The notes beneath the pieces were generated by a model. That model was not told the origin of the DNA and made no database searches. It was given only the letters and a program-made list of their open reading frames with translations. Shown here one piece after another: positions 12,901-27,900 of a stretch of DNA of 64,000 bases; positions within the stretch are counted from its first letter, which is position 1, and each line of letters starts with the position of its first letter. Position numbers and translations under genes: made by a program. Source of the stretch: Rhynchonema sp. JSB1_4 (Eukaryota > Nematoda > Chromadorea > Monhysterida > Xyalidae); the NCBI GenBank assembly GCA_030248065.1, contig JASAMV010002877.1, positions 1 to 64,000 of the forward strand. Direction: 5' to 3'.

Positions 12901-15900
12901 AGTTCCTGCGTCGTTCTCAACAGTTGATTTGCTGTGCCGTTATTCAACTGGCTTCAGATATGAAGGGTGTACCAACATGAAGACGCCAAAGACAAAATTG
13001 AAGATGCTTAGCCCGTGCTCCCGCTGTTTTTTACGGCCCTAACTAGCGCATCATGAAGGACATGCCAACATGAGAACGCCGATCATGGTTTTGAGCGACC
13101 TCAACTGAATTGAGTGTTCACAGTAGCAACTCTCATTTCAATTATCGTTTCACGGTCGTGAAGTCCCTTGGAACCCAACGCCGATGAGCGACATAAAGGG
13201 TCACATGAAGTGCGGCCGCAGCACCAACGATATTTGGAAGTTCAAGTGACTACATGATCGTTAAGCGACATTGAAAGGAGCGAAGTTCCTGCGTCGTTCT
13301 CAACAGTTGATTTGCTGTGCCGTTATTCAACTGGCTTCAGATATGAAGGGTGTACCAACATGAAGACGCCAAAGACAAAATTGAAGATGCTTAGCCCGTG
13401 CTCCCGCTGTTTTTTACGGCCCTAACTAGCGCATCATGAAGGACATGCCAACATGAGAACGCCGATCATTGTTTTGAGCGACCTCAACTGAATTGAGTGT
13501 TCACAGTAGCAACTCTCATTTCAATTATCGTTTCACGGTCATGAAGTCCCTTGGAACCCAACGCCGATGAGCGACATAAAGGGTCACATGAAGTGCGGCC
13601 GCAGCACCAACGATATTTGGAAGTTCAAGTGACTACATGATCGTTAAGCGACATTGAAAGGAGCGAAGTTCCTGCGTCGTTCTCAACAGTTGATTTGCTG
13701 TGCCGTTATTCAACTGGCTTCAGATATGACAAAATTGAAGATGCTTAGCTCGTGCTCCCGCTGTTTTTTACGGCGCTAACTAGGGCATTATGCAGGACAT
13801 GCCAACATGAGAACGCCGATCATTGTTTTGAGCGACCTCAACTGAATTGAGTGTTCACAGTAGCAACTCTCATTTCAATTATCGTTTCACGGTCATGAAG
13901 TCCCTTGGAACCCAACGCCGATGAGCGACATAAAGGGTCACATGAAGTGCGGCCGCAGCACCAACGATATTTGGAAGTTCAAGTGACTACATGATCGTTA
14001 AGCGACATTGAAAGGAGCGAAGTTCCTGCGTCGTTCTCAACAGTTGATTTGCTGTGCCGTTATTCAACTGGCTTCAGATATGAAGGGTGTACCAACACGA
14101 AAACTCCAAAGACAAAATTGAAGATGCTTAGCCCGTGCTCCCGCTGTTTTTACGGCCCTAACTAGCGCATCATGAAGGACATGCCAACATGAGAACGCCG
14201 ATCATTGTTTTGAGCGACCTCAACTGAATTGAGTGTTCACAGTAGCAACTCTCATTTCAATTATCGTTTCACGGTCATGAAGTCCCTTGGAACCCAACGC
14301 CGATGAGCGACATAAAGGGTCACATGAAGTGCGGCCGCAGCACCAACGATATTTGGAAGTTCAAGTGACTACATGATCGTTAAGCGACATTGAAAGGAGC
14401 GAAGTTCCTGCGTCGTTCTCAACAGTTGATTTGCTGTGCCGTTATTCAACTGGCTTCAGATATGAAGGGTGTACCAACATGAAAACGCCAAAGACAAAAT
14501 TGAAGATGCTTAGCCCGTGCTCCCGCTGTTTTTTACGGCCCTAACTAGCGCATTATGCAGGACATGCCAACATGAGAACGCCGAACGTTGTTTTGAGCGA
14601 CCTCAACTGAATTGAGTGTTCACAGTAGCAACTCTCATTTCAATTATCGTTTCACGGTCATGAAGTCCCTTGGAACCCAACGCCGATGAGCGACATAAAG
14701 GGTCACATGAAGTGCGGCCGCAGCACCAACGATATTTGGAAGTTCAAGTGACTACATGATCGTTAAGCGACATTGAAAGGAGCGAAGTTCCTGCGTCGTT
14801 CTCAACAGTTGATTTGCTGTGCCGTTATTCAACTGGCTTCAGATATGAAGGGTGTACCAACATGAAGACGCCAAAGACAAAATTGAAGATGCTTAGCCCG
14901 TGCTCCCGCTGTTTTTTACGGCCCTAACTAGCGCATCATGAAGGACATGCCAACATGAGAACGCCGATCATGGTTTTGAGCGACCTCAACTGAATTGAGT
15001 GTTCACAGTAGCAACTCTCATTTCAATTATCGTTTCACGGTCGTGAAGTCCCTTGGAACCCAACGCCGATGAGCGACATAAAGGGTCACATGAAGTGCGG
15101 CCGCAGCACCAACGATATTTGGAAGTTCAAGTGACTACATGATCGTTAAGCGACATTGAAAGGAGCGAAGTTCCTGCGTCGTTCTCAACAGTTGATTTGC
15201 TGTGCCGTTATTCAACTGGCTTCAGATATGAAGGGTGTACCAACATGAAGACGCCAAAGACAAAATTGAAGATGCTTAGCCCGTGCTCCCGCTGTTTTTT
15301 ACGGCCCTAACTAGCGCATCATGAAGGACATGCCAACATGAGAACGCCGATCATTGTTTTGAGCGACCTCAACTGAATTGAGTGTTCACAGTAGCAACTC
15401 TCATTTCAATTATCGTTTCACGGTCATGAAGTCCCTTGGAACCCAACGCCGATGAGCGACATAAAGGGTCACATGAAGTGCGGCCGCAGCACCAACGATA
15501 TTTGGAAGTTCAAGTGACTACATGATCGTTAAGCGACATTGAAAGGAGCGAAGTTCCTGCGTCGTTCTCAACAGTTGATTTGCTGTGCCGTTATTCAACT
15601 GGCTTCAGATATGAAGGGTGTACCAACATGAAGACGCCAAAGACAAAATTGAAGATGCTTAGCCCGTGCTCCCGCTGTTTTTTACGGCCCTAACTAGCGC
15701 ATCATGAAGGACATGCCAACATGAGAACGCCGATCATGGTTTTGAGCGACCTCAACTGAATTGAGTGTTCACAGTAGCAACTCTCATTTCAATTATCGTT
15801 TCACGGTCGTGAAGTCCCTTGGAACCCAACGCCGATGAGCGACATAAAGGGTCACATGAAGTGCGGCCGCAGCACCAACGATATTTGGAAGTTCAAGTGA

Positions 15901-18900
15901 CTACATGATCGTTAAGCGACATTGAAAGGAGCGAAGTTCCTGCGTCGTTCTCAACAGTTGATTTGCTGTGCCGTTATTCAACTGGCTTCAGATATGAAGG
16001 GTGTACCAACATGAAGACGCCAAAGACAAAATTGAAGATGCTTAGCCCGTGCTCCCGCTGTTTTAACGGCCCTAACTAGCGCATCATGAAGGACATGCCA
16101 ACATGAGAACGCCGATCATGGTTTTGAGCGACCTCAACTGAATTGAGTGTTCACAGTAGCAACTCTCATTTCAATTATCGTTTCACGGTCATGAAGTCCC
16201 TTGGAACCCAACGCCGATGAGCGACATAAAGGGTCACATGAAGTGCGGCCGCAGCACCAACGATATTTGGAAGTTCAAGTGACTACATGATCGTTAAGCG
16301 ACATTGAAAGGAGCGAAGTTCCTGCGTCGTTCTCAACAGTTGATTTGCTGTGCCGTTATTCAACTGGCTTCAGACATGAAGGCTGTACCAACATGAGATC
16401 GCCAAATACAAAATTGAAGATGCCTAGCCCATGCTCCCGCTGTTTTTCCTGCTTTTTTGTTGTTTCTTTTCAACGCTTTTCTATCCCCTGCCCGAACCAG
16501 CGCATCATGAAGGACATGCCAACATGAGAACGCCGATCATTGTTTTTAGCGACCTCAACTGAATTGAGTGTTCACAGTAGCAACTCTCACTTCAATTATC
16601 GTTTCACGGTCATGAAGTCCCTTGGAACCCAACGCCGATGAGCGACATAAAGGGTCACATGAAGTGCGGCCGCAGCACCAACGATATTTGGAAGTTCAAG
16701 TGACTACATGATCGTTAAGCGACATTGAAAGGAGCGAAGTTCCTGCGTCGTTCTCAACAGTTGATTTGCTGTGCCGTTATTCAACTGGCTTCAGATATGA
16801 AGGTTGTACCAACATGAAAACGCCAAAGACAAAATTGAAGATGCTTAGCTCGTGCTCCCGCTGTTTTTTACGGCCCTAACTAGGGCATTATGCAGGACAT
16901 GCCAACATGAGAACGCCGAACGTTGTTTTGAGCGACCTCAACTGAATTGAGTGTTCACAGTAGCAACTCTCATTTCAATTATCGTTTCACGGTCATGAAG
17001 TCCCTTGGAACCCAACGCCGATGAGCGACATAAAGGGTCACATGAAGTGCGGCCGCAGCACCAACGATATTTGGAAGTTCAAGTGACTACATGATCGTTA
17101 AGCGACATTGAAAGGAGCGAAGTTCCTGCGTCGTTCTCAACAGTTGATTTGCTGTGCCGTTATTCAACTGGCTTCAGATATGAAGGGTGTACCAACATGA
17201 AGACGCCAAAGACAAAATTGAAGATGCTTAGCCCGTGCTCCCGCTGTTTTTTACGGCCCTAACTAGCGCATCATGAAGGACATGCCAACATGAGAACGCC
17301 GATCATTGTTTTGAGCGACCTCAACTGAATTGAGTGTTCACAGTAGCAACTCTCATTTCAATTATCGTTTCACGGTCATGAAGTCCCTTGGAACCCAACG
17401 CCGATGAGCGACATAAAGGGTCACATGAAGTGCGGCCGCAGCACCAACGATATTTGGAAGTTCAAGTGACTACATGATCGTTAAGCGACATTGAAAGGAG
17501 CGAAGTTCCTGCGTCGTTCTCAACAGTTGATTTGCTGTGCCGTTATTCAACTGGCTTCAGATATGAAGGGTGTACCAACATGAAGACGCCAAAGACAAAA
17601 TTGAAGATGCTTAGCCCGTGCTCCCGCTGTTTTTTACGGCCCTAACTAGCGCATCATGAAGGACATGCCAACATGAGAACGCCGATCATGGTTTTGAGCG
17701 ACCTCAACTGAATTGAGTGTTCACAGTAGCAACTCTCATTTCAATTATCGTTTCACGGTCGTGAAGTCCCTTGGAACCCAACGCCGATGAGCGACATAAA
17801 GGGTCACATGAAGTGCGGCCGCAGCACCAACGATATTTGGAAGTTCAAGTGACTACATGATCGTTAAGCGACATTGAAAGGAGCGAAGTTCCTGCGTCGT
17901 TCTCAACAGTTGATTTGCTGTGCCGTTATTCAACTGGCTTCAGATATGAAGGGTGTACCAACATGAAGACGCCAAAGACAAAATTGAAGATGCTTAGCCC
18001 GTGCTCCCGCTGTTTTTTTACGGCCCTAACTAGCGCATCATGAAGGACATGCCAACATGAGAACGCCGATCATGGTTTTGAGCGACCTCAACTGAATTGA
18101 GTGTTCACAGTAGCAACTCTCATTTCAATTATCGTTTCACGGTCGTGAAGTCCCTTGGAACCCAACGCCGATGAGCGACATAAAGGGTCACATGAAGTGC
18201 GGCCGCAGCACCAACGATATTTGGAAGTTCAAGTGACTACATGATCGTTAAGCGACATTGAAAGGAGCGAAGTTCCTGCGTCGTTCTCAACAGTTGATTT
18301 GCTGTGCCGTTATTCAACTGGCTTCAGATATGAAGGGTGTACCAACATGAAGACGCCAAAGACAAAATTGAAGATGCTTAGCCCGTGCTCCCGCTGTTTT
18401 TTACGGCCCTAACTAGCGCATCATGAAGGACATGCCAACATGAGAACGCCGATCATGGTTTTGAGCGACCTCAACTGAATTGAGTGTTCACAGTAGCAAC
18501 TCTCATTTCAATTATCGTTTCACGGTCGTGAAGTCCCTTGGAACCCAACGCCGATGAGCGACATAAAGGGTCACATGAAGTGCGGCCGCAGCACCAACGA
18601 TATTTGGAAGTTCAAGTGACTACATGATCGTTAAGCGACATTGAAAGGAGCGAAGTTCCTGCGTCGTTCTCAACAGTTGATTTGCTGTGCCGTTATTCAA
18701 CTGGCTTCAGATATGAAGGGTGTACCAACATGAAGACGCCAAAGACAAAATTGAAGATGCTTAGCCCGTGCTCCCGCTGTTTTTTACGGCCCTAACTAGC
18801 GCATCATGAAGGACATGCCAACATGAGAACGCCGATCATTGTTTTGAGCGACCTCAACTGAATTGAGTGTTCACAGTAGCAACTCTCATTTCAATTATCG

Positions 18901-21900
18901 TTTCACGGTCATGAAGTCCCTTGGAACCCAACGCCGATGAGCGACATAAAGGGTCACATGAAGTGCGGCCGCAGCACCAACGATATTTGGAAGTTCAAGT
19001 GACTACATGATCGTTAAGCGACATTGAAAGGAGCGAAGTTCCTGCGTCGTTCTCAACAGTTGATTTGCTGTGCCGTTATTCAACTGGCTTCAGACATGAA
19101 GGGTGTACCAACATGAGATCGCCGAAGACAAAATTGAAGATGCTTAGCCCGTGCTCCCGCTGTTTTTTACGGCCCTAACTAGCGCATCATGAAGGACATG
19201 CCAACATGAGAACGCCGAACATTGTTTTGAGCGACCGCAACTGAATTGAGTATTCACAGTAGCAACTCTCATTTCAATAATCGTTTCACGGTCATGAAGT
19301 CCCTTGGAACTAAACGCCGATGAGCGACATAAAGGGTCACCTAAAGTGCGGCAACCGCACCGACGATATTGTGACTCCGAGTGACCACATGGTCGTTAAA
19401 CGACATTGAAAGGAGCGAAGTTCCTGCGTCGTTCTCAACAGTTGATTTGCTGTGCCGTTATTCAACTGGCTTCAGCCATGAAGGGTGTACCAACATGAAA
19501 ACGCCGAAGACAAAATTGAACATGCTTAGTTCCTGCTGCCGCTGTTTCTTTACGGCCCTAACGAGCGCATCATGAAGGACATGCCAACATGAGAACGCCA
19601 ACCGTTGTTTTGAGCGACCTCAACTGAAGTGAGTGTTCACAGTAGCGACTCTCATTTCAATTATCGTTCCACGGTCATGAAGTCCCTTGGAACCCAACGC
19701 CGATGGGCGACATAAAGGGTCACATAAAGTGCGGCCACCGCACCGACGATATTCGGAACTCCAAGTAAGTACATGATCGTTAAACGCATTGAAAGGAGCG
19801 AAGTTCCTGCGTCGTTCTCAACAGTTGATTTGCTGTGAAGTTATTTAACAGGCTACAGACATGAAGGGTGTACCAACATGAGAACGCCAAAGACAAAATT
19901 GAAAGATGCGTAGTCCCTGCTCCCGCTGTTTCTTTACGGCCCTAACTAGCGCATCATGAAAGACATGCCAACATGAGAACGCCAACCGTTGTTTTGAGCG
20001 ACCTCAACTGAAGTGAGTGTTCACAGTAGCGACTCTCATTTCAAAACCGTTTTTTTTTCACGAAAAATAAAGAACGGTTCTTTGTGACAGTATATAACTT
20101 GCCCGACTTCATTCAGTTTCATAGGAGGAGATAGCTAAAAACCAAAATGGCCACTTTTGGGAACGCGGACATCACGATTTCTCGAGTGTCTGGAAAACCA
20201 CTTTCTACTGCACCGATCGGGCTGATTTTGTCAGCGTTCTGTGTCGGCGGGTATACGACATTATCGCAATAAAAGAATTAGCAAAAGTCCAACACGCGCG
20301 CTCACGCCAGCACCCCCGATTTGAATACTACAGGTATAGCAAAATTTCCGTTGGTCTGACCTGCTGATGTTTCACTCTAGGTTTCGAATTTTTTTCGCCA
20401 CACAAACTCTATTGGGTGCCTAGGCTAGCTTGTGAATATGTCGCCAATGCGTTAATGCCAGGATGTCTTTCTTGTTTTGCTATGCTGACGCACCCGACAG
20501 GTTCCGTAGTTGACCGTCCTTATTATTGGCACAATCGAGACCAGGAAACTTTGGCCAAGAAGAATATTCAAAACATACATTCAGTGATTAACGGTGAATA
20601 GGAGACCAAAATTTAAAGAGAAAGAATGTGTAGTTCCGGCTCCGGACGGGGACGGGGAGAGAGCGGATCATCCGTTTTTCCGGAGGGGGAAATTAAGGTA
20701 GATTCATTACCCATCAATTCACAGAAAGAAATACAAAAAATCCAGCCAAGTCCAACCATCAGTGTTGTTTTTGGTGAGAAAGCTGGCGAGTCCCGGTCGT
20801 GTGAGAATGAGCACGATGAGTGTGTGTCCGTATTTGGCTGCCACCATCAGTGGCGTCATTGGTGTGGAAACTGGGAGACACGGGATCTCACTGTCCACCT
20901 GCATGGCACTGTGGTTACTGGCTCAATTTCATGGTGGTAAGGACAAAATACAGAGTTGCTAGATTGTATAAAATTCTTGCTTTTTGGCTCGGCTTGAGAA
21001 TAAACTGGAAAAAAATCTCTTTTCGAAGGCCCGCTGCTCAGAGAACCGTTGTGTGTTTTGTCAGCCAGTGACACCGTGAACTTCCACGAAATCTTGCAAC
21101 CTCGGTGCGCCAGGGACAGTTTGGTTCTAACCAATTTCAATGCAATAACTACAGTATTTGAATTAAAAAAGCCAAAAAATAACCAAAGGAAAACTAAAAA
21201 TATAAGAACTGACATATTGTTTGAATTTCTTGACAAAATGATGCACATACGCCAAATTGCCATCCTTGCACGCGTCGGCGATCTTACGCCAATCCGTGTC
21301 GTTGACGTCCCTCGGCGCACCGTACAACAAGCGCTCGCAATAGCGATGGCTTGACTGAACAGGAAAAAAATCCCGAATGGCACCGTCAAATAAGTAGAAA
21401 AGATTTTTTTCGAAAAGTTTGCGCCGTCTTCTGTTGTCAGCGATCTGAGGCGAAAACTTTCACTTCGGTCAATAGGGATACCTCATCTCAACGTTCCCGC
21501 GAGCTACACAGAAAGCGTTCTTCTCCTAAATTGAGGTTTACTTTAGGCCTGCACTTGTGCTGGGCGTAGGCTTACACTGTGTTGACAGAGGTGAGTGCAG
21601 CACATGATAAGCCTGACCCTGAAAGAGAACTCTCTGGTCGGGTCCCGACCCCAAATGACCGGGCCCCAACAGCCGGGCCCCTATTGTAGGAGAATAGAAA
21701 ACGCCCAGTCTGACTCATAAACGGAATAAAAACACACGGAATTAACGGTAGCCAAAACTCAGTGGCACTAACGGGTGCAGACAGCGACACATTGGCAATC
21801 AAACCATTCACTTGAGCATTATTCCATTCGTTGTTGGTGTTATCATCATCGGCGAACGTGTATACGGGTACAAGCAAGTTCGCAGACAGCGGTGCCGTTA

Positions 21901-24900
21901 GTGGAGGTTGTGGACCTGTGTTCGTTAGTCGAACATGAAACCGATTTGATTCCTGATTCGTAGATCTACTGAAATACAGGTGTTTGTCCGGATGGGGTCG
22001 AAAATCTTGAAAAAAATCCGGAAAAACGCTGGCCTGCCGCGAGGTGCGCATGTCGGTAGGCTAGTCCTGTGCGCGCCACAAAAGAAACAGTAGCTGGGGG
22101 GGGGGCTCAAACATGGGTCAGCTATCCATGTTTGGCTACGGAAAAATCCATACCCCCAGCTACCCGAGTCTACGTCAGGACATGAACCAAAAAGTATTGA
22201 TTAAATTAATTTATTTAAATTATCGGTTTCTTTTCGGAAATTTTTCCAAAAATGAGAAAAACTGGTTTTTCCGCTGGTATACCTCAGATATGCCCCCCAG
22301 GCCAGATGTCGGGTGCCGACACCCAAAAAATATGTCTCGGGTGCCCCCACGATCCCGATCCCTCCCAAAACGTATGTGCACCGGCAATACGTTTCAGATG
22401 ATTGCCACCTTGCCACAAACCAAAAGTGTGCGTGCTTTTGCCAATAATGCAAAGACAAAATAAACACTAACCTGACAACATTGACACGGTGACGGTTTCC
22501 TGGCCTTCATCACCACCCCACACGTCATTGACACGCAATGGCTGGTCGGTCATCTGCATACAGATTTTATACATGTTAGTTTAGATGCAATTTAAAGCGT
22601 TCTTTGATTATGATACATATCTCGGTGTACAGTGGCGTCGTTGAGAAATCGAAATTTTCCCATACCCAGCCCAATTTTCGGGAAATTTCCCATACATACC
22701 CCCAAAAATCAAAAATTTCCCATACCAGGGGGGTTTCTCCAAAAACTCAAAAATTTGCCATACCCGAGGGTGGGGGTTTTGAAAAAATGACCCCAAAATT
22801 GCCAAAAATTGGTCTTAAAAGCGCTTAAAACAGAGTTTTCTTGCGGCAGCAAGCGATTTTTGACATTTTTGGACGAAAAATGGTCAATTTTGGTACTTCT
22901 CGGGGTCAAAAAGTCATTTCTTAGGGGTGCTTGTTCCAAAAGTAAAAAATTTCCCATACCCCATACCCCCGGCCAATTTCCCATACCCCATACCAGGGGG
23001 TAACCCCCCCCCCAACGACACCACTGTCGGTGTATTGCGAAAACACAGGGACGACATTCCTCGTCAGCGATGCTGGTATCTATCAATCACAAGTGCATTT
23101 CGCAATGGGACATCAGACTTTTCACGACATTGGGCAAACAAATGCAAAGCTAGCGGAAAATGGACCAAACCCAAAGAAGGTCTTCCAACCAACATGCGAC
23201 ACTTGCGGCATGCTGCGCACGGAGTCGAAAATAAACGGGAACGGATTGCCGACCACGATATCATCCGGTTGAAAGTAGACGCTCGAAATGTGATTCATGT
23301 TATTGAGCACGAACGCGTGACATTTCTGCAACAATCGGGGGGCAGAAAGTTAATGGGCCCAGGTGAATATGGTGATCACATCGTATCTGCGTTGGTTTGG
23401 TCAGTTTTTGTTACTTGCATTGATGGTTGTTTGGTACGAAATTCGACCAGTGCAGAAATCGTTCAAACACTGGTGGCCAAAAATAGCATCGAGCCCAGAC
23501 CAGGGATCGCAATCTGGGGTATCCTCCACATTGGGGATCGGACGTGGGTGTGGGTGTGCGGGACTTCCAATTCTGTGGGTTTTTTTTTTCACCAAATAAG
23601 TGGGTGTGCAGGTTTTCAAAACTGTGCGGGAGTGGGCCCTAGGTGTGTGGACCTCCCTGTTCTTCCCTCTTTACGTACTGAAAAAATATTGGATAAAAAG
23701 GCTTTTTCGGTGCGTGTCGGAATCTGCAGTCAGGAACACGCAGGTAGGGTGCCAGTGGTCGGATATTTTTGGACCCGACACCAGACAGCCAACATTTCTT
23801 GCTGAAAACATCGTGGATGCCTTTTTCCTGGCCATATGTTCGAGTTCGACAACAACGTAAAACAGCAGTATGTTGGTGCTCATTTTCTTGCAAAACCTTC
23901 GCGTTCAATAAACAAGGCGGAAACATTTGCGTCACGGGCAAACGAGCAAGTGTTTGCCTACTTTTTTAGTCCAAAATGTCGGGTGTGGTTTTTTGAATCT
24001 GTAGATGTCGGGTGCCCCATGATCCCAATCCCTGCTAATGACACATGAGAGCATGACGTCAATATTTTTCACTCGCCAAGTTTATCCTCCAACTAACCAC
24101 CAGGCGTTTGGTCACATTCTGTGGTTGGGTGCGCAAGTCGCTCTGTCGAATTTCGTAGAAGCAAACGTTCACGCCATTTGTGCCGTTGTCGCAGGAATAA
24201 ACGACGCCGATTTTGTTCGACCACTGAAACACAAATGAAAATCGTGATTAATTGATTGATGAGCTAGTGACAAATTGAACCCCACCCACCACCGTAGACT
24301 GCAATTGTATAGGCAATCCATCGGCTCATGGCACTTCTTATACCCACAATGCGCATGCAACAGCACACGCCATTTTCTAAACAAAATATACATTTTGATC
24401 GAGTGTCATACTTTGATGACCGCTTTTTAATTTATCCGGTTTTCATTTGCTGCTTGACATAACACATTTCTGCACTGTTGCAAAATTTGGTGATGTTTCA
24501 ACAGGTAACTGCAGAGAATAGATGTATTCATTGACGGCAGTAATGTAGCACGCAGCCTGTGTCTGTTGAGTGCCATGAGCCGGCGGATTGCCTATACACC
24601 GTATTGTCTGTCTATTAGAGCCCCCCTAAATGTAGTTCCTGGTCCTTGGGGGAGATGATGAACCCGTCGTTTTCATTGGGAGGGCAGGGTTTATTTTCTC
24701 AAATTCGGCTACCAGCAAAAAGCTGTAGTTGTGGAGCATATTGGACACAAAGCTGGTTGTCCACACAAAGACACAAAACAGTTATCCTTGACCCCACAAC
24801 CGGACATGGACGGACTATGTACAAACGCGCCAAGCGCGCGTGAACGACTTGCTTTTTTGGCTGTTTGTTACCTTTGGAAATAACTTTTTGGGACTGCTAA

Positions 24901-27900
24901 TCGGACTATCTTACTGGCTGAGGCTCCCAGTTGACCCACTGAAATTCTGCTGGCCATCACCGGGCCATTTGTTGAAATCTACTGCGGCTGTACGGTCCAA
25001 AACTGTTAATATCCCAATGGATCACTGTTTATATCACATTGGGGGTAGTAGTAGTAGTGGTAGTAGTACTTTATTTCGTTTCAGACACGAAAAGGGTAAA
25101 CATCAACAACCGCTCGAGGCGTGACAGTAACGACGAATACCTAGGTTTTTACAATTTAGCCGGCACCAATTACATAAAGAGTTGGAGTACATTTGCATGA
25201 ATATAATAATTCAATACTACAATGACAATGTTACACAACTGACACACACAATAGTATTTACGCGCCACACCACAACACGATCTGAACATTATGCAATTTC
25301 GACTTTTCGGGGGTCTGCGGTCTGGTAGCCAACTCACTAAACATCATCAACAGCAATGGTGTAGCAGGGGGGTGGGGCTCCCCATGGGTACAGTAGGTAG
25401 GTAGGTTGACGCCCTCAAAATGCCCATTTTTCGGTCAGAAATACCCAAATTCCGACCGAAAACCGCTAAAAGTGCAAAAAATTGAAAATTTTCTGCAGAA
25501 TACTTGTTTTCACTGGCGCAGCTGGGGGAAGGGGTAGGTAGGTAGATTGACGCGCCATCCTGATGCAGTACGTAAGTCGCCGCCCCAGCTGGTACAGTTG
25601 TAGGTATAATTTTTGGCTCAAAATGGTTTAAAATCGGTATTTTTCACTCCATACAGGCGAAAAATCGCGCGTGACGCGCGAAATTTGGGCAAAAATCCCT
25701 AAAAAGGGGGTTGAAAGGATGTTTTTTCGCTTGTAATCGCATTTATTCGTGTCTATTCGTCAATAAGAAGCGTATTATGTGCTCTGAACGAACAACAAAC
25801 GTGCATAAATGTACCTGTGCACCACTATCAAGCCTTAATACACTACTGTATAGGGGTCTAGGGGATGTTACTTAGGGGGGGCTCTATTCCGGGGGGCTCT
25901 ATTAATTCACTGACCCCTTTTTGGGGGCTGTATTACGGGGGGGCTCTATTCCGGGGCAGAGATAGCAAGGAAAAAAATGAGGAAAAAAATGGCAATCAAA
26001 AAAAAGGAAACAAAAAAATGAAAAAATGGTGATCGAGGAAAAAAAGAAAAAAACGAGCATTTTTTTCGGAAAAAATGGTGCTCACTCGGTGCTCACTCAC
26101 TCAGTGGTTTTGGAAGGGGGCGAGGGCGATTACTTTTTAACTTTATAGACAGGCTTTGCCGTATTCCCTAAAACACAGGCCCCCCGAAAACATAGCCCCC
26201 TAAACGGGGTCAGTGAAAAAATAGAGCCCCCCAAAAATACAGCCCCCCCCAACTTGAAGTCCCCATTTTGGGGTGCCTGAAAGCTATATTTTTGTGTCAA
26301 AGCACCTGTGTACAAGCTTATTGTTCACAATATTACTACCGTATTGTCGGAAATAGAACCCCCAAAAATTGACCCCCCCCCCAACAATAGAACCCCCCTA
26401 AAATCAGAACAACCCAAAAAATCAAGAAGAAAAATTACACCGGATTTGGAACCCTCTCGGCAAATGGTGAAAGCAATTTTTTTGAAAATACTCGAGTGAA
26501 AAAATATAACCCCCGTATTCTATTTCCGACCATACGGTATATAAAAGTCTTTTACTGCAGATTTATACCCAAAAAACACCGAATTATGGCCACAAAAACC
26601 CGCACACAAAGTCATTTTAAGGGATTTTTGGGACATTCTTTAGAAATTTTGGGCAGTGAAAAAATACAACCCCCAAAAATAGAGCCCCCAAAAATACAGC
26701 CCCCCTAAATGGGGTCAGTGAAAAATACAAGCCCCCCTTGTATTTTAGGGAATACGGTAACTGAAACTGAAATTGAGAAAAAACGGTCTCTCTCTGCTAC
26801 AATGCCGTCTTTCGAGGTTGACTATCCTCAAAATATATTATTTCAAAATGTTCACAACCGAACTGTCTTGTTTTCAGCTCAATGACTCGCCAGAATGTTA
26901 CGGTGTCGACAAAATGTTGAGAAAACGTTGTTTTTCTTAGATGCCATTACGATATAATTTCGGGAAAAAACGGTCGGAAAAAAAGGAAAAAGAAGGAAAT
27001 ATTTCCTTTTTCCCTTTTTTTCCTATTCGGAAAGAAAATGAGGGAAAAATTTTTTTCCTAACTCTGTTTCGGGGGGGGGGGCTGTATTTAGGTTTTTACG
27101 GTATACATAAAAATTTTGTTCCCGGATGACCCCCCTAGCTCGGCCGGTCGGTGCAGTAGGTAAGGTAGGTTGATTGCAGGCAGGCTTTTTTGGTGGCACA
27201 GTGGGTTGATTGCAAAGGCCTGGGTATGAGATGGGTAGCTACACCACTGCTTCTTTCTTCAAAACGACGACTGAAAAGATTAAGAACTAGGAAATGTTAT
27301 TGCGCGAAGCGCAAAAACTTTGAAAATTTTGGTTCAAAAAATGGTAATTTCGTTCGAATTTAGGCATCAAGTCCAAAATCGCGGCGCGGCCCGGCCCGGT
27401 GGCCGGCCCGTTTCCGATCTCTGTATAAGACACCTTATGTACAACGTTTGTGGTTGAGTATATGATGACGTAAAGCCTTTTATGGAAGATCTGCACCTAA
27501 AAACACACAATAATGACCAGTAACACACTGACAGAACTCCATTTTATTTGGAACATTTTTTGAGGTTTTGGACAGCGAAAAAATACAGCTCCCCAAAAAT
27601 AGAGCCCCCCCCCCCCAAAAAAATACAGCCCCCTAAAAGGGGTCAGTGAAAAAACACAGCCCCTTGTATTTTAGGTTTTACGGTGCCCTACCCGCCCCGC
27701 AAGAGTAGCCACAGCAGTGGTCCCGCTCAAATAAGTGGCCTAATTTTCAACAGAAAAGCCAAAAAAAACCAAGTAAGACCCAAACCTTTCTAATTTGTGT
27801 TTCTTCACATTCGAGATCGGCGAGAGCATGCAGCTGGTAGATTCGATCGAACGCTTCGTCTCGCAACAACACCCGTTCGCCAACTTCGTGTTTACGATCG

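Noticed and set aside
12096..19575. Recurring ~60-codon frames in the satellite
   Set aside because: They repeat with the satellite unit and break at variant units; they show no similarity to a protein family.
8441..20045. CRISPR or rDNA/histone-type gene array
   Set aside because: Units are continuous 384-bp repeats with no spacers and no RNA-gene or histone motifs.
22927..23805. 292-codon plus-strand open frame
   Set aside because: It starts inside a hAT MITE, runs antisense through an E3 ligase exon and then through degenerate repeats; no domain is visible.
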